NCBI RefSeq assembly: GCF_036311985.1
Contig: NZ_JAZDCJ010000073.1
Direction: 5' to 3' (one strand)
From: JAZDCJ01 sp036311985
Lineage (GTDB): Bacteria > Actinomycetota > Actinomycetes > Actinomycetales > Micrococcaceae
DNA: 12,209 bases
Position numbers and translations under genes: made by a program. Under the pieces are notes generated by a model that was not told where the DNA came from, ran no database searches, and saw only the letters and a program-made list of their open reading frames with translations. Below, piece by piece: positions 6,394 through 12,209 of this stretch; position 1 is the stretch's first letter, and each line of letters begins with the position of its first letter.

Positions 6394-7077
6394 TCAGTTC
6401 GCGGTGGTCGCGGCGACGGCGGCCTCGAACTCGTCCAGGTTCTGCACCATGACGATCTTGCCGTCGAGGAAGAACGTCGGGGTGCCAGTCACGCCGAGGG
6501 CGGTGCCGTCGGCGACGTCGGCCTCGACCCGTTCCTTGGTGGCCGGGTCCGCGACGGCTGCGTCGTAGGCGGCCATGTCCAGGCCGAGGTCCTCGGCGTA
6601 GGTGCGGAACAGGTCGCTCCTGTTGTCGGCGGACTCGCCCCACTGCGCCTGGGTCTCGAACATCCTCTTGTACATGGGCTCGTAGGCGCCCTGCCCGGCG
6701 GCCGCCTCCACGGCCACGGCGGCGTTCATGGAGTTCAGGTGCCCGGGCAGCGGGAAGTACCGGTGGACGAAGGTGACGTTCTCGGAGTACTTGGCGCGCA
6801 GTTCCTCGACGAACGGGTAGGCAGCGCCGCAGGCCTCGCACTCGTAGTCCAGGAACTCGACCAGGACGGCCTTCTCGTCCGGGGCCTGGGACAGGACCCG
6901 GCTGTTCTCGCGCACGACTTGGCCCGTGCCGGCGGGGGGCTGTTCCTGGGCTGCCAGTGCGCGGGTGACGAAGTACCCGACGACGCCGGTGAGGACCACG
7001 ACGGCGAGGAGCGCCCAGACGACGATCTTGGCGTTCTTCCGTCCGGCGGGGGCGGGGGTGTGCGGGGTGGAGCTCAC
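6394..7077 (-). CDS. Membrane-anchored DsbA-like thioredoxin-fold oxidoreductase
   Basis: The protein (227 residues) probably makes disulfide bonds in exported proteins. It has a cytoplasmic N-terminus with Arg/Lys, one membrane anchor (about 17-37) and then a thioredoxin fold. That fold has the active site C80-EA-C83 (EFLDYECEACGAAYPF), the inserted helical region (about 110-190) and a cis-proline loop TGTP (P200). The CEAC dipeptide is seen in actinobacterial DsbA/DsbG-type proteins paired with VKOR. I chose GTG 7077 because GAAGGAA lies about nine bases upstream. ATG 7119 is in frame but has no good site. It lies 125 bp after the ATPase gene, beyond a hairpin, so it may have its own promoter, although I found none that is clear. 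Confidence 0.88.
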   Translation of the reverse strand: MSSTPHTPAPAGRKNAKIVVWALLAVVVLTGVVGYFVTRALAAQEQPPAGTGQVVRENSRVLSQAPDEKAVLVEFLDYECEACGAAYPFVEELRAKYSENVTFVHRYFPLPGHLNSMNAAVAVEAAAGQGAYEPMYKRMFETQAQWGESADNRSDLFRTYAEDLGLDMAAYDAAVADPATKERVEADVADGTALGVTGTPTFFLDGKIVMVQNLDEFEAAVAATTAN

Positions 7078-7174
7078 GGGTGAATGTTCCTTCTGTTCGT
7101 GTATCAGTGTGGACGGCATCCGTTGGTTCGGTCCGGCGGGGTCGGGGGCAGGGGAACCGTGCCGGAGGGCGCGG

Positions 7175-7202
7175 GGCCCCGGACCGTCCCCAGGACGGGG
7201 CC
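7175..7202 (-). terminator. Hairpin directly after the P-type ATPase stop
   Basis: CCGTCC-CCA-GGACGG (7184-7198) forms a 6-bp stem, extended by GGCC/GGCC arms (7175-7178, 7199-7202) with a 5-nt bulge. It begins immediately downstream of the ATPase stop at 7203-7205 and precedes the DsbA-like gene. It is a plausible terminator or attenuator separating the two transcription units. Confidence 0.5.
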
Positions 7203-9155
7203 TCAGGACGCGGGTTCCAGGACGGGGCCCGCCTGCCGGGCGGCCAGCTGGTTGTTCCGGGGAATCCGCCCGGCGCGCACGCCGTTGGCGATGACGACGA
7301 TCTCGGCGAGTTCGTGGATGAGGACGACCGCGGCCAGGCCGAGGACCCCGAAGAGGGCCAGCGGGATCAGGGCCGCAATCAGCAGCAGAGACAGGCCCAC
7401 GTTCTGCAGCATGATGCGCCGGGTCCGCCGGGCATGGTCCAGCACCTCGGGCAGGTGGTTCAGGTCCTCACCCATGAGGGCGACGTCGGCGGTTTCGATG
7501 GCGACGTCTGTGCCCATCGCGCCCATGGCGATGCCGGTGTCGGCGGTGGCGAGGGCGGGTGCGTCGTTGACGCCGTCGCCAACCATCGCCGTGGGCCGCT
7601 CGCTCTTGAGTCGGCGGATGATGTCGGCCTTGTCCTCGGGGCGCAGGTCTGCGTGGACCTCGGCGATGCCGGCCTCCTTGCCGAGGGCTTCGGCGGTGAT
7701 GGTGTTGTCGCCGGTGAGCATCGCGGTCGTGTAGCCGGAGCGGGTGAGCCGGGCGATGACTTCGCGGGCCTCGGGGCGCAGCTCGTCGCGGACCGCCACG
7801 GCGCCGACCAGCTGGCCGTCGTGTTCGATCAGGACCGCCGTCGCGCCGGAGCGCTGCATGCGTTCCACGCCGGCGGCCAGTTCGGCGGGCTCGATCCAGC
7901 CCGGGCGGCCCAGGCGCAGCCTCCGGCCCCCCAGCCGGCCCTCTAGGCCGGCCCCCGGGATCGTGTCGACGTCGGTGACGTCCGCTCGGTGCGGGGTCGC
8001 GGCGAGGATGGCGCGGGCGAGCGGGTGCTCGCTGCGCGCCTCGAGTCCGGCGGCCAGCGCTAGAACGTCGTCCCGGGTCGCCGGGCCGGCGGTCGCGACG
8101 TCGACGACGGCGGGCCGGTTGCAGGTGAGGGTGCCGGTCTTGTCCAGGGCGATGGTGCGGATCCTGCCCAGGGTCTCCAGCGCGCCGCCGCCCTTGATCA
8201 GCACGCCGATGCGGCTGGCCGCACCGACGGAGGCCACGACGGTGACGGGCACGGAGATCGCCAGCGCGCAGGGCGACGCGGCGACCAGCACCACCAGGGC
8301 GCGTTCAAACCACAGCGCGGGTTCGCCGACGATGAACCCGAAGGCGATGATCAGCGCCGCGGCGATGAGGATGCAGGGGACGAGGCGTTTGGCGATGTTG
8401 TCGGCCAGGCGCTGGCCGGGGCCCTTCCGGGACTGCTCGGCCTCGACGATGTGCACGATGCGGACCAGGGAGTTGTTCTCCGCGGTGCTGGTGACCTCGA
8501 CCTCGAGCGGTCCGGTGCCGTTGATGGAACCGGCCCACACCTCGGTGCCGGGGCCGGCTTCGACCGGCACGGACTCGCCGGTTAGCGCGGAAGTGTCCAG
8601 GGAGGTGCGTCCGGTGACGATCCGGCCGTCCGTGGCGAGCCGCTCCCCCGGGCGCACGACCATCCGGTCACCGGGGACGAGGTCCGCCGGGGAGACGGCC
8701 ACCTGGGTGCCGTTGCGCAGCACGGTGGCCTCGGCCGAGACGAGGTCCAGCAGGGCGCGGAGGCCCCGCCGGGTCTTGGCCAGCGAGTATTCCTCGAGGC
8801 CTTCGGAAATGGCGTAGAGGAAGGCGAGCATGGCCGCCTCCTCGAACTGTCCGAGGGCGACGGCCCCCACCGCGGCGATGGTCATCAGGGTGCCCACACC
8901 GATCTGGCCCTTGGCCAGGCGGCGCAGCGTGGACGGAACAAAGGTCCAGGCAGCGATCAGCAGCGCGGCGATCTCCAGCGGCAGGGTCAGCCATTCCGGC
9001 CCGCCCGCGAGGGAAGCGATCCAGGCTGCCAGCAGCAGCGCGCCGGACACGACGGCGGCCCGGATCTCGGTGACCTGCCAGAAGCCCTGCGCCTCCTCAT
9101 CGCCCAATTCGTCCGTGGTTGTCGTCCCGTCGCCGCAGCCGCAGGCGTCGCTCAT
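7203..9155 (-). CDS. Heavy-metal translocating P1B-type ATPase (SPC type, CtpG-like)
   Basis: This ATP-driven pump exports heavy metals from the cytoplasm. The 650-residue protein has TGES at 192-195 (actuator), SPC at 294-296 in the transport helix, DKTGT with the phosphorylated D338, HP at 377-378 and GDGVND at 526-531, all intact. The last helices carry H614-E615 (LIHELAEIV). It lacks an HMA metal-binding domain; the N-terminus has only C5-G-C7. SPC instead of CPC is typical of Co/Fe/Ni-type P1B-4 pumps and of CtpG-like pumps controlled by CmtR, so the substrate could be Cd, Co or Zn. I chose ATG 9155, which overlaps the sensor gene stop as ATGA and has GGAGGG upstream. A frame opening at 9212 would lie inside the sensor gene. 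Confidence 0.92.
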   Translation of the reverse strand: MSDACGCGDGTTTTDELGDEEAQGFWQVTEIRAAVVSGALLLAAWIASLAGGPEWLTLPLEIAALLIAAWTFVPSTLRRLAKGQIGVGTLMTIAAVGAVALGQFEEAAMLAFLYAISEGLEEYSLAKTRRGLRALLDLVSAEATVLRNGTQVAVSPADLVPGDRMVVRPGERLATDGRIVTGRTSLDTSALTGESVPVEAGPGTEVWAGSINGTGPLEVEVTSTAENNSLVRIVHIVEAEQSRKGPGQRLADNIAKRLVPCILIAAALIIAFGFIVGEPALWFERALVVLVAASPCALAISVPVTVVASVGAASRIGVLIKGGGALETLGRIRTIALDKTGTLTCNRPAVVDVATAGPATRDDVLALAAGLEARSEHPLARAILAATPHRADVTDVDTIPGAGLEGRLGGRRLRLGRPGWIEPAELAAGVERMQRSGATAVLIEHDGQLVGAVAVRDELRPEAREVIARLTRSGYTTAMLTGDNTITAEALGKEAGIAEVHADLRPEDKADIIRRLKSERPTAMVGDGVNDAPALATADTGIAMGAMGTDVAIETADVALMGEDLNHLPEVLDHARRTRRIMLQNVGLSLLLIAALIPLALFGVLGLAAVVLIHELAEIVVIANGVRAGRIPRNNQLAARQAGPVLEPAS

Positions 9156-9535
9156 CGGATGCCCTCCGCCGCGGTTCCGTCGACGCGGGCGGCGGTGCCG
9201 TAGATGGGGCACAGGTCCACCGCGTTGCCGGTCGCGGCCAGCAGGATTTCGGCCTGTGCCAGCATGTCCATCAGCTCTGGCCGGGACAACGAGTAGTAGA
9301 CGCTGCGTCCCTGCGCCCGGCCCTCCACGAGTCCGCAGTCGCGCAGGCAGGCCACGTGGGCCGACACCGTCGACTGGGCCAGTCCCAATTCGCCGGTTAG
9401 TTCGCCGACCCTGACCTCCCCCCGGGCCATTCGCTTCACTATGGCCAGGCGGGCCGGGTCTCCTAGGGAATGGAATAGCGCTGCAGCCGGGTCCAGCCGC
9501 CCGCAGCCGTCCGAGGCCTCATTACCAATCGTCAT
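9152..9535 (-). CDS. cmtR: ArsR/SmtB-family metal sensor, CmtR-like
   Basis: ArsR-family proteins repress metal-efflux genes until metal binds. This 127-residue protein has the winged HTH at about 42-82 (VGELTGELGLAQSTVSAHV, then the wing GRSVYYSL). Three cysteines stand where the mycobacterial Cd/Pb sensor CmtR has its ligands: C63 and C67 in the recognition-helix region (VACLRDCGLV) and C109 near the C-terminus (AVDLCPIYG). This makes Cd2+/Pb2+ the likeliest signal, rather than arsenite. The gene overlaps the P-type ATPase start by 4 nt, the same partnership as CmtR with CtpG. The start ATG 9535 has no ribosome binding site but sits seven bases after a good -10, suggesting a leaderless message. 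Confidence 0.85.
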   Translation of the reverse strand: MTIGNEASDGCGRLDPAAALFHSLGDPARLAIVKRMARGEVRVGELTGELGLAQSTVSAHVACLRDCGLVEGRAQGRSVYYSLSRPELMDMLAQAEILLAATGNAVDLCPIYGTAARVDGTAAEGIR

Positions 9536-9541
9536 ATCCCG

Positions 9542-9572
9542 ATAATAGCGGACATTTCGACAAAACTGTCGG
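9542..9572 (-). promoter_or_regulatory. cmtR promoter with overlapping inverted-repeat operator
   Basis: On the minus strand, TATTAT (9547-9542) is a strong -10 whose start point would fall on the A of the cmtR ATG. CCGACA (9572-9567) is a possible -35 with a 19-nt spacer. CGACA-AAAC-TGTCG (9558-9571) is a perfect inverted repeat overlapping the -35 and spacer, a good place for autorepression. The same repeat could be a weak hairpin after arsC2. Confidence 0.55.
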
Positions 9573-9591
9573 GAAGCGGCCAGAGATGCGT

Positions 9592-10035
9592 TTAGTTGCC
9601 GGTCAGTTCCTTATACAGCTTCTCGACGCGGGCCTTGATGTCGTCGCGGACCATGCGCATGCGTTCCATGCCCTCGATGCCGCGTTCGGAGGGCTCGTCC
9701 GTGTCCCAGACCTCGAACCGGGTGCCGGGGCGGGGCTCGAGCTTCGCCTCGGTGCCCAGGACGATGACCGCGTCGACGGTGTCGAGGACGTCGTCGGTGA
9801 CGGGCTTGGGGTGTTCGCCGGCGATGTCGATGCCTAGCTCGGCCAGGGATTCGACGGACTGGGAGTTCAGCGAGCTGCCTGGCTTGGTGCCGGCGGAGTG
9901 CACGGTGACGGTCCCGGCCGCGAGCTGGTTCATCAGTCCGGCGGCGAGTTGGGACTTGCCGCCGTTCTTGCTGCATACGAACAGGACGGACGGGGCCTTC
10001 GGGCCTCCGGGTTCGGTGGTCGGTTGGTGGGTCAT
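9592..10035 (-). CDS. LMW-PTP/arsenate reductase-like protein with CX5K loop
   Basis: This 147-residue protein has the low-molecular-weight phosphatase fold used by actinobacterial arsenate-mycothiol transferases. The P-loop reads C21-SKNGG-K27 (VLFVCSKNGGKSQLAAGL): the usual CX5R arginine is lysine. The acid-loop region is WDTDEPSERGIEGM (around 108-121). It lacks the GCGDSCPIYPG segment of its neighbour, having VLGTEAKLEPRPG instead. It starts at ATG 10035, overlapping the arsC1 stop as ATGA, so translation is coupled. It may be a second arsenate reductase with changed kinetics, a partner of arsC1, or a phosphatase. The family is clear but the substrate is not. Confidence 0.8.
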   Translation of the reverse strand: MTHQPTTEPGGPKAPSVLFVCSKNGGKSQLAAGLMNQLAAGTVTVHSAGTKPGSSLNSQSVESLAELGIDIAGEHPKPVTDDVLDTVDAVIVLGTEAKLEPRPGTRFEVWDTDEPSERGIEGMERMRMVRDDIKARVEKLYKELTGN

Positions 10036-10694
10036 GGCTGGGTGGTTTCCTTCGTGAGGAGGGAGGCGGCGAGGGTCTTGACCCGGGCGTGGATCTGGTC
10101 GCGGATGTCCCGGACGGTGTCCAGGGACTGTTTGGCGGGGTCGGTGAGTTCCCAGTCCTCGTAGCGTTTCCCCGGGTAGATCGGGCAGGAGTCCCCGCAC
10201 CCCATGGTGACGACCACGTCGGAGGCGCGCACGACGTCGTCGGTGAGCGGCTTCGGATACTCCTTGGTCAGGTCCACCCCCATTTCGGCCATCACGGCCA
10301 CGACGGCCTGTTCGAGTTCGGCCGCGGGCTGGGAGCCGGCGGACCGGACCCGGATCCTGCCCTTGGTCTCAACGGTGAGCAGGGCCGCGGCCATCTGGGA
10401 GCGTCCGGCGTTCTGCACGCAGACGAACAGCACCTCGGGCACCTCGGACACGCTGGTGCCCTTGGACTTGGCGAGGGCGTTGAGCCGGTCGGCGGCGAAG
10501 TGCTCGGTGGTCGCGGGCAGGTAGGTGGTGACCTTCGCGGTGCGGGCGAGGGCGGTGTAGGACTCGAAGACGTAGCGCTCGACGGTTTCGGCGGCGAAGA
10601 CCCCGGCGAACCTGTCGGCGAGGCGGTGGCTGATCCGGTGCAGGAGCTCGGTGTTGTCCTGCAGCCCCTGTGAGGTGTCGCGGTGTTCGGTCAT
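10032..10694 (-). CDS. arsC: Arsenate reductase (mycothiol-type LMW-PTP) with N-terminal helical domain
   Basis: It reduces arsenate to arsenite; actinobacterial enzymes of this group form an arseno-mycothiol adduct. In the 220-residue protein, residues about 12-75 form a three-helix domain (LLHRISHRLADRFAG; AADRLNALAKSKG) seen in front of many actinobacterial ArsC proteins. The LMW-PTP domain starts at about 86 with the P-loop C92-VQNAG-R98 (VLFVCVQNAGRSQMA). C166 and C170 lie in TMGCGDSCPIYPGKRYEDW, and the acid loop includes ELTDP. All core residues are intact. ATG 10694 has AGGAG eight bases upstream. It follows the ArsO-like gene by 33 nt and overlaps arsC2, so the three are probably one operon. 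An arsenite exporter would be needed for resistance and is not in the window. Confidence 0.9.
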   Translation of the reverse strand: MTEHRDTSQGLQDNTELLHRISHRLADRFAGVFAAETVERYVFESYTALARTAKVTTYLPATTEHFAADRLNALAKSKGTSVSEVPEVLFVCVQNAGRSQMAAALLTVETKGRIRVRSAGSQPAAELEQAVVAVMAEMGVDLTKEYPKPLTDDVVRASDVVVTMGCGDSCPIYPGKRYEDWELTDPAKQSLDTVRDIRDQIHARVKTLAASLLTKETTQP

Positions 10695-10727
10695 GGTCTC
10701 GCTCCTGTGCTGGTCGGTGCGGGTGGG

Positions 10728-12113
10728 TTAGGCGGTGGCGCCGGAGCGGCCGTGCGCGAGTCCGGTGGGGAAGCCGACCAGCACCGGTTCCGGCGCGGCG
10801 CAGCATCCGGCCTCCGCGGGCTCGGCCGCGGCCGCCGCGGCGGCGGGGGTGTCGCAGCTGGTGCCGGAATCGGAGGAGCAGACCCCGGTCTCGGGGAGCT
10901 CGAGGTGGACCGTGTCCGCGGCCGCGCGGTCCCCGGCGAGGGCCGCGGCGACGGAGCGGACCTGCTCGTAGCCGGTGGCCAGCAGGAACGTCGGGGCCCG
11001 GCCGTAGGACTTCATGCCCACGATGTAGAAGTCGCGGTCCGGGTGGGCCAGCAGCTTCGCGCCGTGCGGGGCGACGGTGCCGCAGGAGTGAAACTCGGGG
11101 TCGATCAGCGGGCCGAGCTCCCGGGGGGCCTCGACGGCGGGGTCCAGTTCGAGCCGGAGCTCGCGCAGGATGTCCAGGTCCGGGCGAAACCCGGTGCAGG
11201 GCACGACGGTGTCGGCGTCCAGGACGCGCCCGTCCACGGCCGCGACGGCCACGCCGGCGTCCGTGGGGGTCAGCGAGGCGATGCCGAAGCCGGTGTGCAG
11301 CTCGATGCTGCCGGCCTCCACGAGGCGGCGGAGCCGGGAGCCGAGCTGCCCGCGGGCGGGCAGCCCGTCGGCGTCGCCGCCGCCGAAGACCTTCTCCGCG
11401 TCGGGTCCGCGGACGGCCCAGAGGATCCGGGTGTCCGGGGCGCCCTTGGCGAGGTCCGCGAGCCCGATGAGGGTGTTGGCGGCCGAGTGCCCGGCGCCCA
11501 CGACCAGGACGCGCTTGTCGGCGAACGAGTCCCGGTCCCGGCCGACGACGTCGGGCAGCGGGGCGGAGATCCGGGACGCGGCGGCGTCCTCGCCCAGGGC
11601 GGGCAGGCCCGAGGTGCCCAGCGGGTTGCGGGTATCCCAGGTGCCGGACGCGTCGATGACGGCGGCCACGGTGTGGTCCCGGGTTTCCCCGTCCCGGTGG
11701 TCGACGCGGACGACGAAGGGGGTGCTGTCGCGGTCGCGGGTGTGGGTCTTGTCCATGCCGGCCCGGGTGACGGCGGCGACGCGGGCCCCGGTGTGCAGGC
11801 GGGGGGCGATGGCCGGGAGCGCGGCCAGCGGGGCCAGGTAGTTCTCGAGGAGTTCGCCGCCGTATGGCAGGGCGGTGGGCCGGGGGTGTTCCCAGCCGGC
11901 GGCCTCCAACAAGCGGACGGCGGCGGCGTCGGTGTTGTACCGCCAGGGCGAGAAGAGCCGGATGTGCCGCCACTGCCCGATGGCGGCACCCGCGCTGGGA
12001 CCGGCTTCGAAGATCACGGGTTCCAGGCCGCGTTCGAGCAGGTGGGCCGCGGCGGCCAGGCCCACGGGGCCGGCGCCGATCACGGCGACGGGAAGGGTGT
12101 TCGGTGTGTCCAT
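10728..12113 (-). CDS. arsO: FAD/NAD(P)H-dependent flavoprotein monooxygenase, ArsO-like
   Basis: This 461-residue flavoprotein has two dinucleotide-binding motifs: VAVIGAGPVGLAAA (G13-G18, FAD) and RVLVVGAGHSAANT (G206-A211, NADPH). A late ATGYEQVRSVAAAL segment fits this fold. Such proteins sit in arsenic operons of actinobacteria and are called ArsO; their exact reaction is not well established. The C-terminal tail (about 408-445) is odd: C412, C420 and the adjacent pair C437-C438 are separated by an alanine run (AAAAAAAE). This could bind As(III) or another soft metal. ATG 12113 has AGAGGA just upstream. It is the first visible gene of the arsenic operon and precedes arsC1 by 33 nt. The general flavoprotein call is firm; the ArsO call is moderate. 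Confidence 0.75.
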   Translation of the reverse strand: MDTPNTLPVAVIGAGPVGLAAAAHLLERGLEPVIFEAGPSAGAAIGQWRHIRLFSPWRYNTDAAAVRLLEAAGWEHPRPTALPYGGELLENYLAPLAALPAIAPRLHTGARVAAVTRAGMDKTHTRDRDSTPFVVRVDHRDGETRDHTVAAVIDASGTWDTRNPLGTSGLPALGEDAAASRISAPLPDVVGRDRDSFADKRVLVVGAGHSAANTLIGLADLAKGAPDTRILWAVRGPDAEKVFGGGDADGLPARGQLGSRLRRLVEAGSIELHTGFGIASLTPTDAGVAVAAVDGRVLDADTVVPCTGFRPDLDILRELRLELDPAVEAPRELGPLIDPEFHSCGTVAPHGAKLLAHPDRDFYIVGMKSYGRAPTFLLATGYEQVRSVAAALAGDRAAADTVHLELPETGVCSSDSGTSCDTPAAAAAAAEPAEAGCCAAPEPVLVGFPTGLAHGRSGATA

Positions 12114-12164
12114 GGGGTCCTCTGTTTCGTCCGTGGTCGGTGGTGGTTTGGGGAGGGGCCCGGC

Positions 12165-12182
12165 GGCCCCCCTGCGGGGTCC
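12165..12182. terminator. Possible hairpin upstream of the ArsO-like gene
   Basis: CCCC-TGC-GGGG (12169-12179) with GG/CC outer pairs forms a short GC stem between the ArsO-like start and the window edge. It could end a gene lying to the right. The remaining 96 bp at this edge show no recognised coding sequence and no clear promoter. Low confidence in this composition. Confidence 0.25.
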
Positions 12183-12209
12183 GCGGGCGGGGCCACCCCA
12201 CAGCAGCCC

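Noticed and set aside
5723..6841. 372-residue frame extending the VKOR gene upstream
   Set aside because: The upstream part is out-of-frame sequence of the DsbA-like gene. ATG 6364 has a good ribosome binding site and begins the VKOR protein.
7191..7229. Direct repeat CAGGACGGGGCC (7191-7202 and 7218-7229)
   Set aside because: Two copies only, one inside the ATPase coding end and one in its terminator hairpin. Probably chance in GC-rich DNA.
10369..12201. 610-residue minus-strand frame overlapping the ArsO-like and arsC1 genes
   Set aside because: It is an Arg/Pro/Gly-rich out-of-frame translation of two well-supported genes.
12114..12209. Upstream in-frame extension of the ArsO-like gene to the window edge
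   Set aside because: The frame is open, but its Gly/Pro/Arg-rich residues do not resemble the family N-terminus. ATG 12113 has a good ribosome binding site and starts just before the FAD motif.

Overview
This is a very GC-rich accessory region from an actinobacterium. A Micrococcales/Arthrobacter-like host is my guess, based on codon bias toward G/C at third positions, leaderless-looking starts, mycothiol-type ArsC proteins and a CmtR-type sensor. It has two parts: a nested mobile-element wreck on the left (about 1-3100) and a metal/metalloid-resistance island on the right (about 3400-12209).

Left part. Bases 1-1506 are the upstream end of an IS21-family insertion sequence. It holds istA, which runs off the left edge, a leader with a hairpin over the istA ribosome binding site, and four tandem ~23-bp terminal repeats ending at TGTTAG (1506). 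The IS lies inside the N-terminal part of a TnsB/Mu-type transposase gene, of which about 119 codons remain. Directly upstream and overlapping it is an intact TnsA-like endonuclease gene, so the IS has broken a Tn7-like transposon. A small divergent XRE-type regulator gene (2754-3098) faces tnsA across two near-identical palindromes spaced 24 bp apart.

Middle. After about 330 bp with no recognisable gene comes mntH (NRAMP Mn2+/H+ importer, + strand). A DtxR/MntR-like palindrome overlaps its start. It converges on a hairpin with the rest of the island, which is all on the minus strand.

Right part, in order of transcription from the right edge: an ArsO-like flavoprotein; arsC1 (LMW-PTP arsenate reductase with an N-terminal helical domain); arsC2 (a paralogue with CX5K in place of CX5R), overlapping arsC1 by ATGA; a CmtR-like three-cysteine Cd/Pb sensor with its own leaderless promoter and inverted-repeat operator; an SPC-type P1B ATPase, overlapping the sensor by ATGA; a terminator-like hairpin; a membrane-anchored DsbA-like thiol oxidase; a VKOR; and a CDF efflux pump. 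The sensor plus ATPase pair resembles the CmtR/CtpG pair of mycobacteria. The DsbA/VKOR pair forms an envelope disulfide-forming module between two metal exporters. Together the genes suggest resistance to Cd/Zn/Co-type cations and arsenic, with Mn import and envelope thiol repair as support functions. No arsenite exporter is visible; it may lie beyond the right edge.

No tRNA, rRNA or CRISPR array was seen.
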